Positions 5,274 to 12,306 are shown, counted from the first letter of the stretch. The stretch is DNA of 12,326 nucleotides from Candidatus Bathyarchaeota archaeon (GCA_030670615.1 DAOVBJ010000012.1:1-12326); one strand, 5' to 3'. Notes: a model not told the origin generated them from the sequence alone. Translations and numbers: made by a program.

Positions 5274-6209
5274 ATGAAGAAACTGTACAGATCGGTGCTG
5301 GAAACCGTGGGAAACACGCCGTTAATTTGCTTAACTCGTTTAACGGCTGGTTTTAAGTGTGATGTAGTGGTGAAGCTTGAATCTCGGAATCCGGGTGGCA
5401 GTGTGAAGGACAGAATCTGCCTCAGTATGATCGGTGAGGCGGAGAAACGGGGCTTAATTAACGCTGAGACGGTTTTGATAGAGCCCACCAGCGGAAACAC
5501 GGGAATCGGTCTCGCCATGGTCGCCGCAGTCAGGGGGTATCGCCTCATTCTAACCATGCCTGACACCATGAGCGAGGAACGCCGTAAACTATTGAAGGCG
5601 TATGGCGCTGAACTCGTCCTCTCGCCAGGCGCGGGTGGAATGAAGGGCGCTGTCAAGAAGGCTGAAGAACTTGCGGCAAGCATTCCAAACTCTTTTATTC
5701 CTCAGCAGTTCCAGAACCTAGCCAACCCGAAAATCCACAGAGAGACCACGGGCCCCGAAATATGGAATGACACAGAGGGCAAAGTTGACATTCTCGTGGC
5801 TGGTGTTGGACCAGGAGGAACCATCACGGGAGTCGCGGAATACATCAAACCCCTTAAACCGCAGTTTCAGGCGATCGCGGTGGAACCCGAGAAGTCCCCC
5901 GTTTTGAGCGGGGGGAACGCGGGCTCCCACAAAATTCAAGGCATCGGCGCCGGCTTCGTCCCCGACGTCCTCAGAGTTGAGTTGATAGATGAAGTCATTA
6001 AGGTAAAGGACGAGGAGGCGAAGCAGATGTCCCAGCTCCTCGCGGAGAAGGAGGGATTGCTGGTAGGAATTTCTTCGGGTGCAGCGGTCTTTGCCGCGCT
6101 TAAAGTGGCGAGGAGACCCGAAAACGCGGGAAAGCTTCTGGTGACGATTCTCCCCGATACCGGAGAACGCTACCTCAGCACACCCCTATTTCAAAAAACG
6201 CTAGAATAA
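5274..6209 (+). CDS. cysK: cysteine synthase (O-acetylserine sulfhydrylase)
   Basis: This 311-residue fold-type II PLP enzyme makes L-cysteine from O-acetylserine and sulfide in the cytoplasm. Landmarks appear in canonical order: VGNTPLICLTRL, NPGGSVKDR with the PLP lysine Lys45, TSGNTGIGLAMVAAVRGYR, the GPGGTITGVAEYIK phosphate cup, GIGAGFVPDVL, and GISSGAA near the C-terminus. The length is normal. ATG 5274 follows GGAGGGAG by 3 nt. It is 15 nt upstream of cysE, so the substrate supplier and consumer are co-transcribed. O-phosphoserine or cystathionine-type substrates cannot be excluded from sequence alone, but the adjacent serine acetyltransferase argues for O-acetylserine. Confidence 0.93.
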   Translation: MKKLYRSVLETVGNTPLICLTRLTAGFKCDVVVKLESRNPGGSVKDRICLSMIGEAEKRGLINAETVLIEPTSGNTGIGLAMVAAVRGYRLILTMPDTMSEERRKLLKAYGAELVLSPGAGGMKGAVKKAEELAASIPNSFIPQQFQNLANPKIHRETTGPEIWNDTEGKVDILVAGVGPGGTITGVAEYIKPLKPQFQAIAVEPEKSPVLSGGNAGSHKIQGIGAGFVPDVLRVELIDEVIKVKDEEAKQMSQLLAEKEGLLVGISSGAAVFAALKVARRPENAGKLLVTILPDTGERYLSTPLFQKTLE

Positions 6210-6224
6210 TCGGGGACACCCGAC

Positions 6225-7277
6225 GTGGATCAATCACGATTAGGAAGAAAGAAGACAACGGAAGAAGAGGAAAAGACGTCAGCGTATGCATGGAGTCCCG
6301 AGCAGATGCTGAAGATGATACTGGAAGGTCAGGAGACTCTGGAGGAAGACTGGCTACAGAAAGGCTTACCGAAGCTCGTCGACGAGATCATACTCAACTA
6401 CGAGAGCCTTGATGGAATAAATCACTTAGAAGGAAAGGATTTACCCTCAAAACAGATCGTGATTGACATACTGGAAGACCTCTTGACTGTCATTTTTCCA
6501 GGCTACATGGGAAAACAAGAGATCACCCCGTCCAACATCAAGTACTTTCTAGGTAGCACACTGAACTCAATCCATTCTCGCCTCGTGGAAGAGGTGGATA
6601 AAAGCCTCAAGTACGTGTGTCGGATAATAGAGAAGTGCCCTGAGGATATCTGCCGCAGAAGGACCCAGATAGTCGTCAAGGAGCTTCTGGAGAAGATACC
6701 GGAGATCCGCGTTCATCTCCGAGGAGACATGCAAGCCGCCTACAATGGAGACCCAGCTGCCAAGAGCATCGATGACATCCTCCTCAGCTATCCCTGCGTC
6801 CTGGCCATTGCAACCTATCGAATCGCCCACGAACTCCATATGCTGGGAGTGCCTTTGGTACCGAGGATAATGAGTGAACACGCGCACTCCAAGACGGGCA
6901 TCGACATCCATCCAGGAGCCAAAATCGGCAAGAACTTCTTCATTGACCACGGCACAGGGGTGGTCATAGGGGAGACGACTGAGATCGGTGACGACGTGAA
7001 GATTTATCAGGGGGTGACCCTTGGCGCCATGAGCTTCCCCAAAGACGAGAAAGGACGCATCATAAAAGGGACGAAGCGGCATCCCACCGTCGGAAATAAG
7101 GTCGTCATCTATTCGGGCGCAACCATCCTGGGAGGCGACACCATCATCGGCGATGGAGCGATAATCGGCGGAAACGCGTGGATAACCGCCTCCATTCCAC
7201 CCGGCACACAAGTGATAACGCCAGAACCCAATCAAAAGTATGAGCCCCAAGTCCCTCAAAACCCAGAAAAACGTTAA
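6225..7277 (+). CDS. cysE: serine O-acetyltransferase, long form
   Basis: The enzyme acetylates serine with acetyl-CoA to give O-acetylserine for CysK. The 350-residue protein has an N-terminal helical region of about 200 residues, highly charged at first, then a left-handed beta-helix of hexapeptide repeats: AHSKTGIDIHPGAKIG, FIDHGTGVVIGET, IYQGVTLGA, HPTVGNKVVIYSGATILG. Likely active-site residues are Asp227, Asp241/His242 and His286, matching the Asp and His positions of E. coli CysE. The layout LLSYPCVLAIATYRIAHELHMLGVPLVPRIM resembles the long bacterial CysE/EpsC forms of Bacteroidetes and Firmicutes, which suggests transfer from bacteria. The C-terminus (QNPEKR) lacks the terminal Ile that docks E. 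coli CysE into CysK. GTG 6225 has only a weak ribosome binding site; the first 20 residues may be shorter in reality. Confidence 0.92.
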   Translation: MDQSRLGRKKTTEEEEKTSAYAWSPEQMLKMILEGQETLEEDWLQKGLPKLVDEIILNYESLDGINHLEGKDLPSKQIVIDILEDLLTVIFPGYMGKQEITPSNIKYFLGSTLNSIHSRLVEEVDKSLKYVCRIIEKCPEDICRRRTQIVVKELLEKIPEIRVHLRGDMQAAYNGDPAAKSIDDILLSYPCVLAIATYRIAHELHMLGVPLVPRIMSEHAHSKTGIDIHPGAKIGKNFFIDHGTGVVIGETTEIGDDVKIYQGVTLGAMSFPKDEKGRIIKGTKRHPTVGNKVVIYSGATILGGDTIIGDGAIIGGNAWITASIPPGTQVITPEPNQKYEPQVPQNPEKR

Positions 7278-7303
7278 GTACCCGTCGCGTGCTCCTCATG
7301 TTG

Positions 7304-7313
7304 AAGGCTTATA
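7304..7313 (+). promoter_or_regulatory. sufS promoter (AAGGCTTATA)
   Basis: The box is centred at 7311, and the 26-nt rule gives a start near 7337, only 3 nt before the ATG at 7340. There is no Shine-Dalgarno sequence next to that ATG, so the gene is probably leaderless or nearly so. Confidence 0.5.
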
Positions 7314-7339
7314 GAAAACAGGGTTGAGGACGTATCCAC

Positions 7340-8539
7340 ATGAACGTGAAGACCATCAGGCAGGATTTCCCCATACTCCGGACAGGCATCACCTATTTTG
7401 ACAACGCGGCATCCAGCCTGACACCGGAGCCAGTTCTAGAGAAGATGATGGAGTTTTACCACGAGTACCGGGCGAACGTCGAACGGGGAGTCCACCGACT
7501 CTCCCAAAAGGCCGGGGAGGAGTATGCAAACGCCCGCAGCAAGGTCGCAGACCTCATCAACGCGAAGCCCGAGGAAGTCATCATGACCAAGAACACCACT
7601 GAGGGCATAAACACCGTAGCGTGTGGTCTGGCGTGGCGTAAAGGAGACAAGGTCGTGGCGACCAACATAGAGCATCACTCAAACCTCATCGTCTGGCTAC
7701 GCCTCAAGAAGAGGTATGGCGTAGACGTAGAGGTCGTCAGAGCTAACAGCCAAGGGATCCTCGATGTAGCCGACTTCGAGAGGGCGATCGATGACCGAAC
7801 GAGGCTCGTGGCTGTCACCCACGCCTCCAATGTCCTCGGATCGATCTCACCGGTTGAGGAAATCGCAGCGATTGCACACGAACGAGGCGCCCGCATACTC
7901 GTCGATGGCGCTCAATCGGTGCCTCACATGCAACTGGACGTCCGAGAGATTGGCTGCGACTTTCTCGCCTTCTCAGGCCACAAGATGTGTGGGCCAACGG
8001 GCATCGGCGTGCTCTACATCCGAGAAGACTTACTCGATGAGGTGGAGCCCTTGTGTATCGGTGGAGGAAACATCAAGGACGTGGACCTCGACTACTACCA
8101 GCTCGCACAAGGACCGCACCGATTTGAGGCAGGAACACCACCAATAGCTGAAGCCATCGGACTCGGCGCCGCCGCAGACTACCTTCAAGGCATCGGAATG
8201 GACGAGATCAGAGCACATGACGCGAGGCTCATAGAGAAAATGTACAATGAGATGATGGCGATTCCCAAGGTCACAGTTTACGGTCCTGAACCACAGCGCA
8301 GAGTGGCAATACTCTCCTTCAACATCGAAGGATTGAACCCCCATGAGGTGGGGTTAGCTCTGGACGCCACAGCGAAGATCATGATCCGATCCGGCGCCCA
8401 CTGCACCATTCCCCTCATGAAAGACGTGATCCATCACCCCGACGGAACCGCTAGAGCATCCACCTACCTATACAACACCCAAGAAGAGGTGGACAAGTTC
8501 TTAGGTGAAATATCGGAGTTATCAGCTTCTCTGATCTAA
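7340..8539 (+). CDS. sufS: cysteine desulfurase, group II (SufS/CsdA type)
   Basis: This 399-residue PLP enzyme removes sulfur from cysteine as an enzyme-bound persulfide for Fe-S clusters, tRNA thiolation or sulfur carriers. Typical features are YFDNAASSLTPEPV at the N-terminus, THASNVLG, the cofactor-binding VDGAQSVPH, the PLP lysine Lys215 in FSGHKMCGPTG, and the active-site Cys355 in the group II signature IRSGAHCTIPLM. The length is normal. ATG 7340 is the family start and probably initiates a leaderless message. The gene follows cysE by 62 nt and has its own promoter. No SufE, SufU or SufBCD genes are in the window, so the acceptor is open; the E1/sulfur-carrier pair 2.5 kb upstream is a plausible client. 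Confidence 0.93.
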   Translation: MNVKTIRQDFPILRTGITYFDNAASSLTPEPVLEKMMEFYHEYRANVERGVHRLSQKAGEEYANARSKVADLINAKPEEVIMTKNTTEGINTVACGLAWRKGDKVVATNIEHHSNLIVWLRLKKRYGVDVEVVRANSQGILDVADFERAIDDRTRLVAVTHASNVLGSISPVEEIAAIAHERGARILVDGAQSVPHMQLDVREIGCDFLAFSGHKMCGPTGIGVLYIREDLLDEVEPLCIGGGNIKDVDLDYYQLAQGPHRFEAGTPPIAEAIGLGAAADYLQGIGMDEIRAHDARLIEKMYNEMMAIPKVTVYGPEPQRRVAILSFNIEGLNPHEVGLALDATAKIMIRSGAHCTIPLMKDVIHHPDGTARASTYLYNTQEEVDKFLGEISELSASLI

Positions 8540-8565
8540 CGTGGCACAGCTACCTACGTTTTAGT

Positions 8566-8580
8566 ATTCGTTCAACGAAT
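8566..8580 (+). repeat. perfect dyad after sufS
   Basis: ATTCGTT-C-AACGAAT is a perfect 15-nt dyad beginning 27 nt after the sufS stop. It could help end the transcript or be a binding site; no T-tract follows. Confidence 0.35.
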
Positions 8581-8625
8581 AGCTAGCTAGCGCGTTACCT
8601 CTTCGAGAACCACATCGACTAAACA

Positions 8626-8647
8626 CCGCGATTCGACTCCATCGCGG
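8626..8647 (+). repeat. GC-rich hairpin
   Basis: CCGCGAT (8626-8632) pairs perfectly with ATCGCGG (8641-8647) around an 8-nt loop. This is a stable stem in a gene-free region. Confidence 0.4.
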
Positions 8648-8682
8648 ACTTCGCAGATCGAATAACGAACCCCGAGGACGAC

Positions 8683-8708
8683 GGGCTGACGCCACGATGG
8701 CGTGACCC
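8683..8708 (+). repeat. hairpin with internal CTG/GA loop
   Basis: GGG (8683-8685) pairs with CCC (8706-8708), then an internal loop CTG/GA, then ACGCCA (8689-8694) with TGGCGT (8698-8703) around a CGA loop. The internal loop contains G-A steps on both strands, so a kink-turn-like fold is possible but not established. Confidence 0.35.
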
Positions 8709-8836
8709 TCTCAGGCGATTAACTATCATCCATCACTTTGTATCATCCGAGCGTTGGAACCTTGTTTTCAACTACTTTTCCATCATCAGACGGTTCCACA
8801 GACATGCTTCACGCTAGTACACCCCATCCACTAAGT

Positions 8837-8846
8837 AAAGCTTAAA
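8837..8846 (+). promoter_or_regulatory. tRNA-Thr promoter (AAAGCTTAAA)
   Basis: The box is centred near 8844 and predicts a start near 8870, giving a 19-nt leader before the mature tRNA 5' end at 8889, to be removed by RNase P. Confidence 0.5.
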
Positions 8847-8888
8847 CTTGACAACGACGATTCTACAACCTATTGACGGCACACAGAC

Positions 8889-8966
8889 GCCTCGGTAGCT
8901 CAGCTCGGTCGGAGCGGCAGCCTTGTAAGTTGTTGGTCGCGGGTTCAAATCCCGCCCGAGGCTCCA
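8889..8966 (+). tRNA. tRNA-Thr (anticodon UGU), CCA encoded
   Basis: The 78-nt gene folds into a full cloverleaf: acceptor GCCTCGG/CCGAGGC, D arm GCTC/GAGC with a 10-nt loop, anticodon arm GCAGC/GTTGT (two G-U pairs) with loop CTTGTAA giving anticodon TGT, a 5-nt variable region, and T arm GCGGG/CCCGC with TTCAAAT. The discriminator is T and the 3' CCA is encoded. There is no intron. In archaea G15 in the D loop is the archaeosine target; tgtA lies 1.4 kb downstream. Confidence 0.95.
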
Positions 8967-8984
8967 TACAACGCAGAAACGTTC

Positions 8985-8997
8985 TTTTTTTCCTTTT
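8985..8997 (+). terminator. T-tract terminator of tRNA-Thr
   Basis: T7-CC-T4 begins 19 nt after the encoded CCA. Runs of T without a required hairpin are the usual archaeal transcription termination signal. Confidence 0.6.
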
Positions 8998-9072
8998 GAC
9001 TGTTTTGATTAGAAAGGGGGATAGGAATAGGTATACCCTTGGTTATTAGATGAGCTGGCTAAAACAACGAAG

Positions 9073-9080
9073 TTAAATAA
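9073..9080 (+). promoter_or_regulatory. TATA-like box of the LSm gene
   Basis: TTAAATAA centred at 9077 predicts a start near 9103 and a leader of about 29 nt ending in GGGAG (9123-9127) just before the ATG. An alternative AT-rich element lies at 9087-9098. Confidence 0.4.
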
Positions 9081-9131
9081 AAGCCTCTTATTTTTAATGT
9101 TAGGTACTAAGGAAAAGGGAAAGGGAGAAAA

Positions 9132-9551
9132 ATGGCGAACGTTGGTAGAACGATGTTCTTTGGAGAGCTTTCGAGGCTTTTACGAAAACAAATAACCGTT
9201 GTCGCTATGGATGGCAGGGCGTATACGGGGGTTTTCGATGGATATAACCCGGAAACTATGAGTATCTGCCTTACAGACGCCACAGATGATAAGGGAAACT
9301 CCATTAACAAAGTCTTCCTAAACGGAAATACTGTGACTCAGATTTTCACTACTGAGAAACCCTTTGACTTGAGGGCGTTGGCTGATAGGCTGGAGAAAGT
9401 TTTCCCGAGGATGGTGAGGTTCTACGCGGATGTGGGGGTCATTGTTGTCATGGAGAAGATTCGGGTGAACGAAACGGGTATTCTTGAAGGAACAGGTCCA
9501 ATCGCTGAGCGAGTGCAAATGGTTTACGACCAGTTCACGCGGAAAGGCTGA
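9132..9551 (+). CDS. LSm (Sm-like) RNA-binding protein with C-terminal domain
   Basis: This 139-residue protein starts with an LSm fold at about residues 5-75: FFGELSRLLRKQITVVAMDGRAYTG is the Sm1 part (strand with the GRAYTG turn) and INKVFLNGNTVTQIFT the Sm2 part, where the loop residues line the RNA pore of the ring. Residues about 78-139 form an extra domain (FDLRALADRLEKVFPRMVRF..., then GIIVV-type strands), as in archaeal SmAP3 proteins. It most likely assembles into a heptameric ring acting on U-rich RNA; specific targets are unknown. ATG 9132 has GGGAG 4 nt upstream. It is convergent with the PAC2 gene, with only 5 nt between stops. Confidence 0.85.
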   Translation: MANVGRTMFFGELSRLLRKQITVVAMDGRAYTGVFDGYNPETMSICLTDATDDKGNSINKVFLNGNTVTQIFTTEKPFDLRALADRLEKVFPRMVRFYADVGVIVVMEKIRVNETGILEGTGPIAERVQMVYDQFTRKG

Positions 9552-9556
9552 CGGAG

Positions 9557-10318
9557 CTAAAAACGATTGAAGACGCCCTCCATTTTTTTTACGTCAGTCC
9601 GTCCTAACAACTCCAAGACCTTATCTGCGTCGTTCGAGGCGTCATCCAGCTCCGTTAAATCGACGCGAAACCCTAGATACTCCATGAGAAACGTGATTAC
9701 GTCTTTAGCCGCCTCTGCGTCGGGATAGGTGCCCAAGGTCTCCGCTAACAGACAGAAACCTCGCATGTTCCTGTGGGAAGCCAGGCCTAGAAGCAGACCA
9801 GCCATTCCATATATTTTTCCTTCCATCACCGCCACCCCATACCGTTGTACTTCTGTTAAGGTCTCAAGATCTGTGAAGGTCCCATAAAGTTGGGGGGAAC
9901 TGGCCAAGTTCTCCCGTTTCAGGCCGCCTAAACAGATAATGAAGTTACAGCCTAGCTCTTGAGCAAAATCTAAGATCCTGCCACTCAACTCATACTGTCC
10001 AAACACTGTCAATGCTTGGGTGTTTCCATCCAAGATAATTAAATCCCTCTTCAATTCCCCAGATGCCCAGAAATACAGTTCATTCGTAGGAAGCCTCGGA
10101 ACTCCATTCGACGAAGCAATAGCCATGTCCTGAAAATGTGGAGTGAAAACCTCAGCGAATTTCTCCGCCTTCAACTTTTGGATTAAGTATTTGGCTGAGA
10201 GGTTTGCGACAAAGCCCATCCCAGGTAAGCCTTCAATTAATATGGGGTTTTGAAGGTGTACCTTTTTGTAAATCATTATTCTGCTCTTCACGAGTGCCCT
10301 GCCCTCCAACAGAAACAT
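9557..10318 (-). CDS. PAC2-family protein (proteasome assembly chaperone homologue)
   Basis: The 253-residue protein shows the PAC2 fold signatures: ILIEGLPGMGFVANLSAKYLI at about residues 26-46, then FQDMAIASSNGVPRLPTNELYFW, a Rossmann-like LIILDGNTQ strand, FIICLGGLKRENL, and the C-terminal ETLGTYPDAEAAKDVITFL helix region. In archaea relatives such as PbaA/PbaB are linked to proteasome assembly or act as adaptors; the role here is by homology. ATG 10318 coincides with the transcription start predicted from the shared TATA element at 10342-10346, so the message may be leaderless; a second in-frame ATG (residue 15, MIYKK) is the alternative. It is divergent from tgtA and convergent with the LSm gene. 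Confidence 0.88.
   Translation of the reverse strand: MFLLEGRALVKSRIMIYKKVHLQNPILIEGLPGMGFVANLSAKYLIQKLKAEKFAEVFTPHFQDMAIASSNGVPRLPTNELYFWASGELKRDLIILDGNTQALTVFGQYELSGRILDFAQELGCNFIICLGGLKRENLASSPQLYGTFTDLETLTEVQRYGVAVMEGKIYGMAGLLLGLASHRNMRGFCLLAETLGTYPDAEAAKDVITFLMEYLGFRVDLTELDDASNDADKVLELLGRTDVKKMEGVFNRF
9583..9590 (+). terminator. T8 tract ending LSm transcription inside the PAC2 gene
   Basis: Eight T residues on the plus strand lie 32 nt after the LSm stop. On the minus strand the same bases encode part of a Lys-Lys near the PAC2 C-terminus, so the terminator appears embedded in coding sequence of the convergent gene. Confidence 0.45.
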
Positions 10319-10335
10319 ATAGGGGTGAAGTAATT

Positions 10336-10346
10336 AAAAGCTTATA
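10336..10346. promoter_or_regulatory. shared divergent promoter element of PAC2 and tgtA
   Basis: AAAAGCTTATA reads as BRE/TATA on the plus strand and as TATAAGCTTTT on the minus strand. Counting 26 nt from the TTATA centre (10344) gives 10318 on the minus strand, exactly the PAC2 ATG, and about 10370 on the plus strand, next to an in-frame TTG at 10369. An overlapping TAATTAAA (10331-10338) could instead serve tgtA at about 10360. Confidence 0.45.
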
Positions 10347-10356
10347 CTTGGTAGTG

Positions 10357-12030
10357 GTGAACCGCGTTTTGGCCTTTGAAGTAGTGGAGAAGGATTTGCT
10401 TGGAAGAATTGGCAGGCTCACAACCAAGACGGGTGTTGTCGAAACACCTCTGTTCCTCCCCGTGGTCAACCCGCTTGTTCAACCTCTTTCGCCTAGGACG
10501 ATGGAGCAAGACTTTGATTGTCAAGCCATCATAGCAAACGCCTACTTGTTAAAGAAGAATTTCGGGGATGAAGTGATGTCCCGTGGGATCCACGAGTTCC
10601 TTGGCTTTAACCGCGTCGTGATGACCGATTCGGGGGCATATCAAATCCTCGTTTACGGAGATGTAGACGTGAACCCGGTGGAAATCGCTCGGTTTCAGGA
10701 GGACATAGGCTCCGATATTGCTGTTATTTTGGATATACCAACCGGATGGAATGTGCCAAGGGAAAAAGCCAAAAACACGGTGGAGGAAACCCTTCGACGA
10801 GCCCGTTTAACCCTTAAATCCCTGACGAGAAAGGATGTTTTATGGGTTGGACCCATCCAAGGGGGAAACCACTTAGACCTTGTTGCCCACTCCGCCACTA
10901 CCATCGGAGAGATGGGTTTTCAAATAAGCGCGTTGGGAAGCCCAACCCAGGTGATGGAACGATACCTTTTTTCCGTCTTGGTTGACATGATCATGACCGC
11001 GAAGCAGAACACCCCTTTCGAAAAACCATTTCACCTCTTTGGCGCCGGCCACCCATTCATGCTCTCCTTCGCCGTTGCCATGGGCTGTGACATGTTTGAC
11101 TCCGCGGCATACGCCCTCTACGCCCGTCAAGACAAATACCTGACAGACTACGGGACGAGTAGACTGCGAACAATGGAGTACTTTCCATGTTCCTGCGATG
11201 TGTGTTCGAAGCACACGCCGAAAGATCTCCGAGAAATGTCGCCTCGGGAGAGAGAACGCTTGTTAGCCCGACACAATCTTTCCGCCGTTTTTACGGAGAT
11301 TCGAAGAATTAAACAGGCGATTCGCGAAGGGCGGCTGTGGGAGCTCCTGGAATTACGGAGCCGAAGCCATCCCTCTCTCCTCGATGCCTTGAAAAGACTG
11401 CAAGATTATCGACGATTTCTGGAGATTCACAGCCCCTCATCAAAAGGCAGAGGAGTATTCTTCTTCGACGCCACGGGTTTGGCGAGGCCTGCCGTCCTCC
11501 GCCACCAGATCAAGCTCAGCAAGTGGCAGCCACCAAGAGGCTACCGTGTGCTGGTGTTCTTGCCCCCGCCCACTTCAAAGCCATTCCATCGATCCAGAGA
11601 AGTCAAGAGGATACTGCGATCCGTCGAAAACGTCGTAGAGGACCTGAATACCATTCAGTTCTGCGTCTACGCCGCTCCCTTCGGGGTTGTACCGCTCAAA
11701 CTGGATGACGTCTACCCTCTTTCTCAGTTTGAAGCCAGTTTTCCCTTAGACATAGAAACAAAGGACTACGTGATAAATCAGGTACGAACCTACATCCTCG
11801 CGGGTAACCACGAATGTACGGATGTGGTGTTGCACGTCGAAACTGACACCTTTGGAAAACGGCTCACCCGTGAGTGTGAAGACGCGTGTTCGAAGAGGGG
11901 ACTGACCTTTCTCGCCTCCGAGGCGACAGAAAAAACGTGGAATAAACCCTCTGTTGAAAGCCTAGTGTCACAAATTTCTCGTGCCTTGAAAAACGTAAAC
12001 GTTAGAGACGAAGAAAAAACAGGTTTCTAA
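10357..12030 (+). CDS. tgtA: archaeosine tRNA-guanine transglycosylase with ArcS-like C-terminal region, no PUA
   Basis: TgtA exchanges guanine-15 of archaeal tRNAs for preQ0, the first step to archaeosine. From GTG 10357 the protein has 557 residues. The catalytic barrel is complete: Asp91 in TDSGAYQIL, ILDIPTGW, GPIQGG, HLFGAGHP, nucleophile Asp248 in FDSAAYALYA, and zinc ligands Cys278, Cys280, Cys283 and His306. Residues about 375-557 follow the TGT C1/ArcS-core (DUF5591) region, including YPLSQFE. A segment at 403-416 aligns with the ArcS signature PC-x3-KPY-x2-S-x2-H but reads P-P-x3-KPF-x2-S-x2-V. The C2 and PUA domains of Pyrococcus TgtA are absent. Start choices are GTG 10354, GTG 10357 or TTG 10369; an ATG at 10204 would overlap PAC2 by 115 nt and is unlikely. 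Confidence 0.9.
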   Translation: MNRVLAFEVVEKDLLGRIGRLTTKTGVVETPLFLPVVNPLVQPLSPRTMEQDFDCQAIIANAYLLKKNFGDEVMSRGIHEFLGFNRVVMTDSGAYQILVYGDVDVNPVEIARFQEDIGSDIAVILDIPTGWNVPREKAKNTVEETLRRARLTLKSLTRKDVLWVGPIQGGNHLDLVAHSATTIGEMGFQISALGSPTQVMERYLFSVLVDMIMTAKQNTPFEKPFHLFGAGHPFMLSFAVAMGCDMFDSAAYALYARQDKYLTDYGTSRLRTMEYFPCSCDVCSKHTPKDLREMSPRERERLLARHNLSAVFTEIRRIKQAIREGRLWELLELRSRSHPSLLDALKRLQDYRRFLEIHSPSSKGRGVFFFDATGLARPAVLRHQIKLSKWQPPRGYRVLVFLPPPTSKPFHRSREVKRILRSVENVVEDLNTIQFCVYAAPFGVVPLKLDDVYPLSQFEASFPLDIETKDYVINQVRTYILAGNHECTDVVLHVETDTFGKRLTRECEDACSKRGLTFLASEATEKTWNKPSVESLVSQISRALKNVNVRDEEKTGF

Positions 12031-12035
12031 AGAAG

Positions 12036-12051
12036 GCGTTTAAAGAAACGC
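12036..12051 (+). repeat. hairpin just after tgtA
   Basis: GCGTTT pairs with AAACGC around a 4-nt loop, 5 nt after the stop codon. No T-run follows, so a terminator role is uncertain; a short A-run (12109-12117 region) follows further on. Confidence 0.3.
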
Positions 12052-12306
12052 TGCATTCAAGAAAACGAGAGACATGCTTCAGACGCTGGTTAGTATAAAG
12101 AACGATATGAAAAAAAAGTTTCTTGGTGGGACTAGATAAGTTGGACGATCCGGAATAACCGTGAAGGGAGGCCAAACGAACGTCTCCCCAGCTACATCGG
12201 AAATAGAGGTAACGCGTACAGTGCAGAACGCCACTTCACTGGATACGGCTGTGTGATTGCCCAAGGAAGCGTCTGAGGCGTCATTCAACCTCGAGGTTCA
12301 ATCTGT

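Larger units (their letters stand above)
8540..8836 (+). other. non-coding stretch with several hairpins
   Basis: No credible coding frame is seen on either strand. The longest suggestive minus-strand reading frame stops after 20 codons. The stretch holds three inverted repeats in 150 nt (8566-8580, 8626-8647, 8683-8708) and an AGCTAGCTAGC tract at 8581-8591. Confidence 0.5.

Noticed and set aside
8711..8788. Minus-strand C/D-box sRNA suggested by TGATGA (8788-8783) and CTGA (8714-8711)
   Set aside because: The span is too long and no internal D'/C' pair was found; the boxes are short enough to occur by chance.
10204..10356. N-terminal extension of tgtA from ATG 10204
   Set aside because: It would overlap the divergent PAC2 gene by 115 nt, runs through the shared promoter, and is not part of known TgtA proteins.
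12140..12262. Plus-strand frame reading VGRSGITVKGGQTNVSPATSE... that looked like a gene fragment or the missing TgtA PUA
   Set aside because: It starts right after a stop, ends at a TGA after about 40 codons, and shows no resemblance to the C2 or PUA domains.
12079..12288. 69-codon minus-strand open frame near the right end
   Set aside because: TTG start, composition not protein-like, and other frames on both strands are equally open; I could not connect it to any family.
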